Translations under genes and position numbers: made by a program
The notes under the pieces: generated by a model
Databases searched by the model: none
Seen by the model: only the letters and a program-made list of their open reading frames with translations
Told to the model about the DNA's origin: nothing
Source: a candidate division LCP-89 bacterium
Lineage (GTDB): Bacteria > Electryoneota > B3-LCP
Direction of reading: 5' to 3'
DNA length: 7,239 nt
Assembly: GCA_025774735.1 (NCBI GenBank)
Contig: JALGZU010000141.1
Coordinates: 1-7,239, forward strand
In this document: positions 1-6,315 of the stretch, one piece after another
Position numbering within the stretch: position 1 is the first letter of the stretch
Layout: the number at the start of each line of letters is the position of its first letter

Positions 1-381
1 TGCTCTCGGCAGACCCAGTTCAGCGGCGTACTTCCAGGTCAGTTCCGTGCCGACTTCAGGGCCGGTCAGTGAATCGATCACGACCACAACGGCGTCCACA
101 ACCTGCAGCGCGCTGCGCACTTCGTTGGCAAAGTCGGTATACCCGGGTGTATCTATGATGTTGATCTTGGTTCCGGCGTGAGTTCCGAACAGGGGGGTCG
201 TCGAGATGGAGATCTGGCGTTCGATCTCATCCTTCTGATAATCGGACGTCGTGTTGCCCTCCTCGATGCCGCCCAGGCGGTCGATGGCGCCCATGGCGTG
301 CAACATCGCTTCCGCCAGCGAGGTCTTCCCCGAGGTGGAATGCCCGATTAAGGCGATTGTACGAATGGTCTCAGCAGACAA
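1..381 (-). CDS. fusA: EF-G-like translational GTPase, N-terminal 127 residues (3' part outside window)
   Basis: This is the start of an elongation factor G-like GTPase; canonical EF-G drives ribosome translocation in the cytoplasm. The visible part is the GTP-binding domain. The P-loop G1 is GHSTSGKT (residues 13-20), a switch I-like stretch EGNTTSDYQKDEIERQISI follows (41-59), and G3 is DTPGYTDF (77-84). The motif set GHSxSGKTSL plus GNTxSDY is what I associate with the divergent EF-G-like (FusA2/EF-G-2) branch; canonical EF-G has GHVDxGKTT and ERGITI. The start is TTG at 381-379, chosen because AGGAGG lies at 394-389, 7 nt upstream, and no ATG or GTG is nearby. The reading frame is open to the window edge. 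The gene diverges from the rest of the window and has its own promoter. GTPase identity is secure. Whether it replaces, assists or differs from canonical EF-G cannot be told without domains II-V. Confidence 0.93.
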   Translation of the reverse strand, partial: MSAETIRTIALIGHSTSGKTSLAEAMLHAMGAIDRLGGIEEGNTTSDYQKDEIERQISISTTPLFGTHAGTKINIIDTPGYTDFANEVRSALQVVDAVVVVIDSLTGPEVGTELTWKYAAELGLPRA

Positions 382-388
382 ATGGACT

Positions 389-394
389 CCTCCT
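389..394 (-). promoter_or_regulatory. Shine-Dalgarno site of the EF-G-like gene
   Basis: AGGAGG on the minus strand lies 7 nt before a TTG codon. It decides the unusual TTG start, since no ATG or GTG follows at suitable spacing. Confidence 0.85.
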
Positions 395-420
395 TAAGGT
401 TGAAGATTTTTAGGTCATAG

Positions 421-449
421 AAGATATAGAAAATTATCTCCCAAGTCAA
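421..449 (-). promoter_or_regulatory. Sigma-70-type promoter for the EF-G-like gene
   Basis: On the minus strand, TTGACT (449-444) and TATCTT (426-421) are separated by exactly 17 nt. Transcription would start near 414, giving a leader of about 33 nt before the TTG codon. Spacing and position are right, and the boxes differ from consensus at one (-35) and two (-10) positions. Confidence 0.65.
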
Positions 450-614
450 GGCGAAAATGGGGGGATGTTACAAATCAAAACAATTTCTGGCGTGTCAGAT
501 GCCCCCAATCCGGTGCGATTTGGCGATGCTTGCGGAGGGAATCCTTATAAGGCCGGAAATGGAGTTGCCAGATCGCAGAATGTCGTCAAAATTGAAGTGA
601 TTATTAAAAAATAC

Positions 615-643
615 TTGACAAAGTACTTTAATTGTATTATATT
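615..643 (+). promoter_or_regulatory. Near-consensus sigma-70 promoter with overlapping palindrome
   Basis: TTGACA (615-620) is a perfect -35 box and TATATT (638-643) is a -10 box one base from consensus, with a 17-nt spacer. The predicted start is near 650. A perfect 10-bp palindrome AAAGTACTTT (620-629) sits at the spacer edge, and the inverted repeat TACTT-GACA-AAGTA (612-625) overlaps the -35 box. These could be an operator for a dimeric repressor; that part is inference. The promoter could drive the structured RNA region, the isomerase-polA gene run, or both. Confidence 0.7.
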
Positions 644-647
644 AATA

Positions 648-832
648 AGTTAGCGATCAGGTGCGGGTGCAAACCATCCCGGTGGTGTTGTATCCTTTTC
701 CGGCCCTCAGTCAATCCTGAACTGTACTGTTCGAGGATCTCACCCTGATGGCGGAGCGCAGACGTAAGAATTTATCATTCTTTTAGTGCGCACAACATCT
801 GTTGCGACGGGTAAATTTTAACTGACGCCGTC
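648..832 (+). ncRNA. Candidate structured RNA or leader, unclassified
   Basis: Hand folding gives several stems just after the strong promoter. P1 pairs 653-663 with 741-752 (10 pairs, one G-G mismatch, one bulged C). Inside P1 are P2 (664-669 with 675-681, one bulged T) and P3 (714-722 with 729-738, one bulged G), making a three-way junction. Downstream, 756-760 pairs with 787-791 and encloses 766-771 with 777-782. Two small hairpins follow: CAAC/GTTG (793-796 with 801-804) and GACGG/CCGTC (806-810 with 828-832). An outer helix AGTTAG/TTTAACT (648-653 with 818-823) could close a unit of about 176 nt, but it competes with P1 for G653 and with the last hairpin. It could be a stand-alone RNA or a long 5' leader of the isomerase gene. 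It matches no RNA family I recognise, and no strong terminator follows. Confidence 0.35.
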
Positions 833-985
833 TTCACAATCTCAACCAAACTCCAGCTAAAGTTCGGTTCGGTCCGGCTTATTGCTCTGATTGTTTATCC
901 GGATTCTTCCCCTGAGTATCCTTTTTATCTCTAAATTTGGGGATCAGCCGTGACCGGTTTAACCGCCGGTAGACCTGGAATAAGT

Positions 986-990
986 GGAGG
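986..990 (+). promoter_or_regulatory. Shine-Dalgarno site selecting the ATG at 998
   Basis: GGAGG lies 7 nt upstream of ATG 998. It supports the shorter protein over the in-frame GTG at 950, whose upstream sequence has no comparable site. Confidence 0.8.
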
Positions 991-997
991 TGGCACG

Positions 998-1798
998 ATG
1001 GAGTCGCAGCAACGGGCGAACTCAACGGAGCTGGAGAAACTTGGATATCGATCGACCCTGTATCAGGAATGGCCGCTGGATAAATGCGCCCAATCTCTCT
1101 CCAGAGCGGGATACAAATCCCTGGAACTCTGCTTGAAGCATCCCGGTTTGGGAGTGGATGATCTAACGCCCGAAAGCATCTCGCAGATTAAAGAGCTGTT
1201 GGATAAGAACAGTCTGCGCCTCAGCTCCGTATTCTATTGTGTCGAAGGGAACGATTTCGACGCCATATTTATAGAACAGAAAAAGGTTCTCGAGACGGCG
1301 AAACAGTTGGGCTGCAAAACGCTGGTGTTGAGAACCGCCCTCGAGGATACCGATCCGACCCGGCGAAACACCTCCCGGAATATCATGGATCTGCTCCAGG
1401 TCGCCGAAGGACTGGAGATGACGATTGCCATCGAAACGGAGCCGGGAACGGTTCTCGACAGCCTGTTTGAGTTCTCGCAACTCGTCGGCGATATGGCTGG
1501 CCTGCCCATCGCTCTGAACCTCAATCTGGGACATGCCGCCCTGACTGAAGGAGACGTCGGCGCCGTCATCCATGATTGGGCGCGCTTCATCGTGCAAGCT
1601 CATATCACCGACGTCCGCCGTCCCGACCACGTTCATCTCCTTCCAGGAGATGGGTATCTGAACCTCTCCGACCTGGTCCAGGTTCTGCGAAATTGTCAGT
1701 ACGATGGGGATCTGATTCTGGATCTGACTGCAACCGACGAAGCCCCTGACCAGCTGGCCGAAGCTGCCATCGAGAGGTGCAAGGAAATTTTCGCATAG
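998..1798 (+). CDS. Xylose isomerase-like TIM-barrel protein (sugar phosphate isomerase/epimerase family)
   Basis: This 266-residue protein has the length and strand-by-strand pattern of the AP-endonuclease-2/xylose-isomerase-like TIM-barrel family. Members isomerise or epimerise sugars and related compounds with a divalent metal. Barrel landmarks are GYKSLELCLKHPG (38-50), TIAIETEPG (142-150), ALNLNLGHA (172-180), AHITDVRRPDHVHLLPGDG (201-219) and GDLILDLT (237-244). Glu146 and His202 match usual ligand positions. The Asp usually found three residues before His179 is Asn176, and the usual C-terminal Glu is replaced by Asp242, so metal binding may be altered or lost. The start is ATG at 998, with GGAGG 7 nt upstream. 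An in-frame GTG at 950 would add 16 Gly-rich residues and has no ribosome site. polA follows after 27 nt. The substrate cannot be assigned. Confidence 0.82.
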   Translation: MESQQRANSTELEKLGYRSTLYQEWPLDKCAQSLSRAGYKSLELCLKHPGLGVDDLTPESISQIKELLDKNSLRLSSVFYCVEGNDFDAIFIEQKKVLETAKQLGCKTLVLRTALEDTDPTRRNTSRNIMDLLQVAEGLEMTIAIETEPGTVLDSLFEFSQLVGDMAGLPIALNLNLGHAALTEGDVGAVIHDWARFIVQAHITDVRRPDHVHLLPGDGYLNLSDLVQVLRNCQYDGDLILDLTATDEAPDQLAEAAIERCKEIFA

Positions 1799-1825
1799 GC
1801 ACTCATTTTAGACTCATGAACGTTT

Positions 1826-4540
1826 ATGTCCACCCTATACCTGGTTGACGGATCCGCGCTGGCATACCGTTCGCACTTCGCCTTCATGAGAACCCCGTTG
1901 ACCGGTCCTACGGGCCAACCCCTCGGCGCCACTTACGGAGTGGCGCTCTTCGTTAATTCGCTGCTAAATCGGGACGACCTTACCCACGCTGCCTGCATCT
2001 TCGATACCAAAGAGCCCACCTTTCGCCACAAACTCTACCCCGATTACAAGGCGACCCGCCAGAAAATGCCCGGTGAGTTGGCGGGGCAACTGGACGGGAT
2101 GAAAATGATGATCCAGGCGCAGGGACTGGAAGTCCTGGAGATGCAGGGCTTCGAAGCCGATGACCTGATTGGCACCCTGGCGCTCCGTGCCGCAGCCGAG
2201 GACCTGGACGTGCTCATCGTCAGCGGCGATAAGGATTTCGGCCAACTGGTCAACGAGAAGATTCACCTGCTCATCCCCAGAGGCGGCGGGGAAGGTCTGG
2301 AAGAGATGGACCGCAGCGGGGTGGAGGAGAAGTGGGGCGTGCCCCCCGAAATGATCATCGATTTCATGGGATTGAAGGGCGACTCCTCCGACAATGTCCC
2401 CGGAGTACCCAAGGTGGGGGATAAAACCGCCCTGCAGTTGATCAGGGAATACGGGTCGATGGACGAAGTTCTAAGCCACGCTGGTGAGGTTTCTAAACCC
2501 GCCCTGAAGAACAACCTCATCGAATTCGCCGATCAGGCCCGCCTGTCACGCAAACTGGTGACCATCGATACCGCCGTTCCCATCGATCTGCCCCTGGGTG
2601 GTTTGCAGAAACGCGCCCCGGATATCTCCGCCCTCCTCGATATTTACCGCAACTTCGGCTTCCACAGCCTGGCCCAGAAACTCGACGTCGCCGAACCGGA
2701 GGCAGAGCGACACCTCGATTATCAATCTGTTACGACCGCCGAGGATCTGAAGAACCTGCTGGAAAAATTGAAGCAGGGTGATCCTCTCTCCGTCGATCTG
2801 GAGACCACCTCCGAGATCCCCATGATGGCCGAAATCGTCGGCTTTTCCTTCGCCATATCAGAGGCGGAGGGCTGGTACGTTCCCGCCCGCCTGGGTAACT
2901 TCCCGGACGGCACGGGAAGAATCACCCGCCTGGGAGAGCAGGTGCTGAGCGAGACCGAGTGGATTCTGCAGCAGGTCCGCCCCCTGTTCGAAGATCCGTC
3001 CATCCCCAAGTGCGGCCAGAACCTGAAATACGATGCCCTGGTGCTACGCTGTCATGGCATCGAACTGAAGAATATCGCCGCCGACAGCATGGTCGCCAGT
3101 TACCTCCTGGATCCTTCGCGGCGGCAGCACAACTTGGACTCCCTGGCTCTGCAGTACCTGAATTTCAAGAAGATTCCCACCTCCGACCTGATCGGTTCCG
3201 GACGCAGCCAGATCAGCATGGCCGACGTGCCCCTCGAAACGATCACCCCCTACGCCTGCGAGGACGCCGACGTTGCCCGGCGTTTGTGCCTCCAGTTGGG
3301 AGATAAAGTCGAGGCAGAAGGTTTGATGGATCTCTACAGGAACCTCGAACTTCCCCTGATTCCCGTCCTGCTCGAAATGGAGTCCAACGGTGTGGCTCTG
3401 GATTTGAAACTGCTCGATAAAATGTCCGCCGAAATGGGCGGGGAACTCGACAAGTTGACCGGAGAGATCTACAAGCTGGCCGGGGCGGAGTTCAACATCA
3501 ATTCGACCAAACAATTGCAGCACATCCTCTTCGAAAAGCTGCAATTAAAACCGGTCAAGAAGACCAAGACGGGCTATTCAACCGACGTCGAAGTGCTGGA
3601 AAAATTGGCTCCTTTAGATCCCCTGCCCAGGACCCTGCTCGAATACCGCCAGCTCCAGAAGTTGAAATCGACCTACGTCGATGCGCTGCCCCGGATGGTC
3701 AATCCCGTCACCGGCCGGGTGCACACCTCCTTCAACCAGACGGTGGCCGCCACCGGCCGCCTCTCCAGCTCCGATCCCAACCTCCAGAATATCCCCATCC
3801 GCACCGAAATGGGTGGCCAGATCCGGCGCGCTTTCGTGCCCGGAAAACCGTCGCATCTGCTCTTATCCGCCGACTATTCCCAGATCGAACTGCGCCTGGT
3901 GGCGCACATCTCCGGTGACGAAGAGCTGATCTCCGCCTTCCACGAAGGCCGCGACATCCACACCGCAACGGCGGCGCGCATCCTGCACGTCGATCCCGAG
4001 GACGTTACCCCCGAAATGCGCCGTTCGGCCAAGGAGATCAACTTCGGCGTCATCTACGGCATGGGCGATTTCGGCCTCTCCGAACGGCTGGGCATTCCAA
4101 TGAACGTCGCCGCCGACTTCCGCAAGCAGTACTTCGAAACCTACCCCGGCGTCAGGGCTTACATGGACGGCATCATCGAAGAAGCCCGCCGGGACAAGCG
4201 CGTCACCACCATGATGGGCCGCCACCGGCTGCTGCCCGACATCGACGCTAAAAACGGCAACATCCGCCAGTTCGCCGAACGCACCGCCATCAACACTCCC
4301 ATCCAGGGCTCCGCCGCCGACATGATCAAGCTGGCCATGATCCGCGTGCACAAACGCTTGAAGGGATTGCCGGCCAGGATGATTCTGCAGGTCCACGACG
4401 AGCTGGTCTTCGAAGTGGAAAAAGACGCCCTCGATAAGGTCCAGCAGGCCGTCAAAGAGGAGATGGAGGGCGCCCTCGATCTGAAAGTCCCCGTCGTCGT
4501 CCATCTGGGTGTGGGGGAGAACTGGCTGGAAGCGCACTAA
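1826..4540 (+). CDS. polA: DNA polymerase I, full three-domain form
   Basis: This 904-residue DNA polymerase I removes RNA primers and fills gaps in replication and repair. The 5'-3' exonuclease (about 1-290) shows VDGSAL (Asp8), EADD (110-113), SGDKDF (Asp135, Asp137) and GDSSDN (Asp186, Asp189). The 3'-5' proofreading domain (about 300-490) keeps Exo I DLE (Asp324, Glu326), Exo II NLKYD (Asp403) and Exo III YxxxD (Tyr476, Asp480), so proofreading should be active. The polymerase domain (about 500-904) has motif A DYSQIELR (Asp683), motif B RRSAKEINFGVIYG (Arg732, Lys736, Phe740, Tyr744) and motif C VHDE (Asp858). Phe740 is at the E. coli Phe762 position. The length is close to E. coli PolA (928). 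ATG 1826 gives the expected N-terminus MSTLYLVDGSAL, but no Shine-Dalgarno precedes it. The gene lies 27 nt after the isomerase. Identity is certain. Confidence 0.98.
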   Translation: MSTLYLVDGSALAYRSHFAFMRTPLTGPTGQPLGATYGVALFVNSLLNRDDLTHAACIFDTKEPTFRHKLYPDYKATRQKMPGELAGQLDGMKMMIQAQGLEVLEMQGFEADDLIGTLALRAAAEDLDVLIVSGDKDFGQLVNEKIHLLIPRGGGEGLEEMDRSGVEEKWGVPPEMIIDFMGLKGDSSDNVPGVPKVGDKTALQLIREYGSMDEVLSHAGEVSKPALKNNLIEFADQARLSRKLVTIDTAVPIDLPLGGLQKRAPDISALLDIYRNFGFHSLAQKLDVAEPEAERHLDYQSVTTAEDLKNLLEKLKQGDPLSVDLETTSEIPMMAEIVGFSFAISEAEGWYVPARLGNFPDGTGRITRLGEQVLSETEWILQQVRPLFEDPSIPKCGQNLKYDALVLRCHGIELKNIAADSMVASYLLDPSRRQHNLDSLALQYLNFKKIPTSDLIGSGRSQISMADVPLETITPYACEDADVARRLCLQLGDKVEAEGLMDLYRNLELPLIPVLLEMESNGVALDLKLLDKMSAEMGGELDKLTGEIYKLAGAEFNINSTKQLQHILFEKLQLKPVKKTKTGYSTDVEVLEKLAPLDPLPRTLLEYRQLQKLKSTYVDALPRMVNPVTGRVHTSFNQTVAATGRLSSSDPNLQNIPIRTEMGGQIRRAFVPGKPSHLLLSADYSQIELRLVAHISGDEELISAFHEGRDIHTATAARILHVDPEDVTPEMRRSAKEINFGVIYGMGDFGLSERLGIPMNVAADFRKQYFETYPGVRAYMDGIIEEARRDKRVTTMMGRHRLLPDIDAKNGNIRQFAERTAINTPIQGSAADMIKLAMIRVHKRLKGLPARMILQVHDELVFEVEKDALDKVQQAVKEEMEGALDLKVPVVVHLGVGENWLEAH

Positions 4541-4550
4541 CGCCTGATTT

Positions 4551-4580
4551 CCCCCTTTCTTAAAGGGGGACTAAGGGGGA
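4551..4580. repeat. G/C-run palindrome with 10-nt tandem repeat
   Basis: CCCCCTTT (4551-4558) and AAAGGGGG (4562-4569) form a perfect 8-bp stem with a 3-nt loop, extended by T4550-A4570. AAGGGGGA then occurs again 10 nt later (4563-4570 and 4573-4580), so the C-run can pair with either copy. There is no T-tract after the stem, so it is not a standard intrinsic terminator. Similar short elements are dispersed between genes in many environmental bacterial genomes. Whether this one is dispersed cannot be judged from a single copy. Confidence 0.7.
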
Positions 4581-4615
4581 TTAGAGATGATTGAATCTAG
4601 TTAAAAATCTATTCC

Positions 4616-5089
4616 ATGTCCAACGTCCTCAAACTTATCATCGCCATCCTCGCCTGCCAGTTGGCCGGTTTCATCGGCTCGCTCTTCACCACCCCGGCGA
4701 TCCCGGGTTGGTACGCGGCGCTGGAAAAACCGTCCTTCAACCCGCCCAACTGGCTTTTCGGCCCGGTCTGGATCACGCTGTACCTGTTCATGGGCATCGC
4801 CGCCTACCTGATCTGGCGCAGAGGATTGGGCGAACCGAACGTTGGCACCGCGCTCCTGCTCTTCGGCGTGCAACTGGTCATCAACGCTTCCTGGTCCTTT
4901 TTCTTCTTCGGTCTGAAATCTCCCCTGGCCGGATTTGTCGTCATTATCCTGCTCTGGATCGTAATCTTGATTACCGCCCTTTACTTTCTCAAGATATCGA
5001 ATACAGCCGCTGCATTGATGCTGCCCTACATCGCCTGGGTTAGCTATGCAGCCGTCCTAAATTTTTCCTTCTGGCGGCTGAATCCATGA
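4616..5089 (+). CDS. tspO: TspO/MBR family membrane protein
   Basis: This 157-residue protein has the length and hallmark motifs of bacterial TspO (tryptophan-rich sensory protein, relative of the mitochondrial translocator protein), an integral membrane protein that binds porphyrins and sterols. Five hydrophobic segments are visible at about 5-25, 48-67, 78-98, 104-126 and 131-150. Family motifs are GWYAALEKPSFNPPNW (31-46), FGPVWITLY (48-56), NASWSFFFF (90-98) and LPYIAWVSYAAVLN (136-149). The protein is Trp-rich, as expected. ATG 4616 gives the standard N-terminus, but I see no Shine-Dalgarno in the AT-rich 30 nt before it. The gene lies 75 nt after polA, past the palindromic repeat, and 22 nt before dat. 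No tetrapyrrole, photosynthesis or stress gene is nearby to indicate its role. Identity is strong; physiological function is open, as it is for the family. Confidence 0.94.
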   Translation: MSNVLKLIIAILACQLAGFIGSLFTTPAIPGWYAALEKPSFNPPNWLFGPVWITLYLFMGIAAYLIWRRGLGEPNVGTALLLFGVQLVINASWSFFFFGLKSPLAGFVVIILLWIVILITALYFLKISNTAAALMLPYIAWVSYAAVLNFSFWRLNP

Positions 5090-5111
5090 AATAACTTAAC
5101 AGCGATTGATC

Positions 5112-5954
5112 ATGCTATCCTACTTCAACGGTCTGTACCTCCCCAGAGACCAGATCGCCATATCGCCCGACGACCGCGGCTTCATCTTCGCCGACGGGCT
5201 CTACGAGGTCATGCGCAGCTATGAGGGTAAACTCTTCCAGCCGCAGGCTCACATTGACCGGCTGACCTACGGCGCCCGAGAGATTCGTTTCAACGTCACC
5301 GATTTCGGCTACCTGATCGATGTGGCTGAAGAACTCATCCGACGAAACGAGTTGACGAAAGGTGACGCCATCATCTATATCCAGGTGACCCGCGGCGTCG
5401 CCCCTCGGCTACATCAATTCCCGCCGCCGGATACTCACCTGACCGTGTACGCCACCGCCAGGGCTTTCGAACCGAAAACGGACGAACTGGAAGAAGGCGT
5501 GGGCGTCGTTTTCGTCCCCGATCTGCGCTGGGCCAGAACAGACGTCAAGTCCATCGGTCTGCTGCCCAACGTGCTGGCGAAGCAGCAGGCGGTCGAGAGC
5601 GGCGCGGCCGAGGCGGTCTTCATCCGCGACGGATCCGTGACCGAAGGCACGCACAGCAATTTTTTCGCCGTCATCGATGGAACCGTGCTCACCCGGCCGC
5701 GGACCAACTATATCTTGAGCGGTATCACCCGCAAAGTTATCCTGGAACTCTGCGAACGCCTCGATATTCCCTTCCAGGAACGCGCCCTCTTCGAAGCCGA
5801 AGCCCGCCGCGCGGACGAGCTCTTCCTGGCCGGCACTACTGTCGAAATCACTCCCATCGTGCGCGTCGATGGCAGCAATGTGGGAACGGGAAAACCGGGA
5901 CCGGTGACGAAACGGTTACAGGAGGCATTCTACAAATATAGGATTGAAAGTTAG
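5112..5954 (+). CDS. dat: D-amino-acid transaminase (class IV PLP aminotransferase)
   Basis: This 280-residue fold-type IV PLP enzyme most resembles D-amino-acid transaminase (about 283 residues in Bacillus), which interconverts D-alanine and 2-oxoglutarate with pyruvate and D-glutamate, supplying D-Glu and D-Ala for peptidoglycan. Visible motifs are DRGFIFADGLYEV (21-33, Tyr31), HIDRL (47-51, Arg50), the PLP lysine in DVKSIGLLPN (Lys146), VTEGTHSN (176-183, Glu178) and LSGITR (202-207). TRGVAPRLHQFP (93-104) keeps Arg99 and His101, matching the Arg98/His100 carboxylate trap of Bacillus D-AAT; this favours D-AAT over branched-chain aminotransferase or aminodeoxychorismate lyase. I chose ATG 5112; an in-frame TTG at 5106 is possible. 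Neither has a Shine-Dalgarno. The 3' end is followed 13 nt later by the cupin start. Class IV is certain and the D-AAT call is likely. Confidence 0.9.
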   Translation: MLSYFNGLYLPRDQIAISPDDRGFIFADGLYEVMRSYEGKLFQPQAHIDRLTYGAREIRFNVTDFGYLIDVAEELIRRNELTKGDAIIYIQVTRGVAPRLHQFPPPDTHLTVYATARAFEPKTDELEEGVGVVFVPDLRWARTDVKSIGLLPNVLAKQQAVESGAAEAVFIRDGSVTEGTHSNFFAVIDGTVLTRPRTNYILSGITRKVILELCERLDIPFQERALFEAEARRADELFLAGTTVEITPIVRVDGSNVGTGKPGPVTKRLQEAFYKYRIES

Positions 5955-5958
5955 GGAG
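5953..5958 (+). promoter_or_regulatory. Shine-Dalgarno of the cupin, overlapping the dat stop
   Basis: AGGGAG overlaps the last bases of the dat stop codon and lies 9 nt before GTG 5968. It favours that GTG over the in-frame TTG at 5944, which would overlap dat and lacks a site, and suggests translation coupled to dat. Confidence 0.6.
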
Positions 5959-5967
5959 AACCGACCA

Positions 5968-6315
5968 GTGATCTTCAAGAAAAGCCGGGCTTTTAACCTC
6001 GAGAAACACGGCGTCCGCATGCGGATTTATAACAGCATCGAAGACTGCCCTCAGGCGGCTGTTGCCTACCAGGAGACGGAGACCGGACACGCCCAGGAAT
6101 TCTACCACGATAAGAGTGCCTTTCTCTTTTATATCCTTGAAGGTGAAGGTACTTGGTTCATCGAAGATGAGCCGTTTTCGGTGGAAGCCTCCGACGTCAT
6201 CATCGTCCCGCCCGGCAAGCGGTTCTACTATCAGGGCCGACTCAAGCAGATCTGCATCACTTCACCCGCCTGGGAAGAAAAATCCGAGCATCATGTCAGG
6301 TATGTTGATTTGTAG
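5968..6315 (+). CDS. Small single-domain cupin without canonical metal ligands
   Basis: This 115-residue protein has a single cupin barrel, spanning about 35-100. Cupin motif 1 is recognisable from HAQEFYHDK to ILEGEGTW (41-63), and motif 2 from DVIIVPPGKRFYYQG (76-90). The usual metal ligands are largely missing. The Glu seven residues before Gly59 is Phe52, the motif 2 His is Phe86, and only an isolated His47 remains of the HxH pair. It therefore probably acts as a metal-free binding or sensor cupin, or as a non-metal isomerase or epimerase; this is inference. The start is GTG 5968, with AGGGAG 9 nt upstream; TTG 5944 would add 8 residues. It follows dat by 13 nt, so the two are probably co-transcribed and may act on related small molecules, although no substrate can be named. 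No DNA-binding domain, signal peptide or membrane segment is present. Confidence 0.78.
   Translation: MIFKKSRAFNLEKHGVRMRIYNSIEDCPQAAVAYQETETGHAQEFYHDKSAFLFYILEGEGTWFIEDEPFSVEASDVIIVPPGKRFYYQGRLKQICITSPAWEEKSEHHVRYVDL

Larger units (their letters stand above)
382..997. other. Long divergent intergenic region
   Basis: These 616 nt separate the two divergent genes and are more AT-rich than the coding sequence around them. They hold a minus-strand promoter (421-449), a plus-strand promoter (615-643) and a stretch able to fold into several stems (about 648-832). Smaller features are a 10-bp palindrome CCTTATAAGG at 543-552, a triple TTCGG/TTCGG/TCCGG repeat at 863-877 and an 8-bp palindrome ATCCGGAT at 897-904. 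I see no protein-coding gene here. A 62-codon open frame at 465-653 has no Shine-Dalgarno and runs through the plus-strand promoter. Confidence 0.7.

Noticed and set aside
465..653. Open frame of 62 codons in the intergenic region
   Set aside because: No Shine-Dalgarno, no recognisable motif, and it runs through the plus-strand -35 and -10 boxes, ending near the predicted transcript start.
656..700. Resemblance to FMN, cobalamin or c-di-GMP riboswitches (GGGTGCAAACC...CCCGGTGG)
   Set aside because: Only short stretches match. The conserved core blocks of each family are missing and no riboflavin, cobalamin or c-di-GMP gene is nearby.
756..791. Intrinsic terminator or attenuator in the leader
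   Set aside because: The inner AAGAAT/ATTCTT stem is AT-only apart from one G-C pair and is followed by only two T's before AGTGCGC, so it is weak as a terminator; it was kept only as part of the folded region.
950..997. N-terminal extension of the TIM-barrel protein from GTG 950
   Set aside because: The 16 added residues are Gly/Thr-rich and unlike the family N-terminus, and the good ribosome site lies before ATG 998.
3863..4537. 224-codon open frame antisense to polA, with other long antisense frames at 3044-3544 and 1163-1636
   Set aside because: They lie opposite genes with clear protein motifs, arise from codon bias in a GC-rich gene, and show low-complexity His/Gly/Asp-rich or unstructured products.
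4551..4569. Intrinsic terminator after polA
   Set aside because: The stem is strong but is followed by ACTAAGGGGG, not by a T-tract.
4591..5043. Overlapping 150-codon frame across tspO
   Set aside because: The +1-shifted product is Arg/His/Pro-rich with no membrane segments, while the tspO frame has all family motifs.
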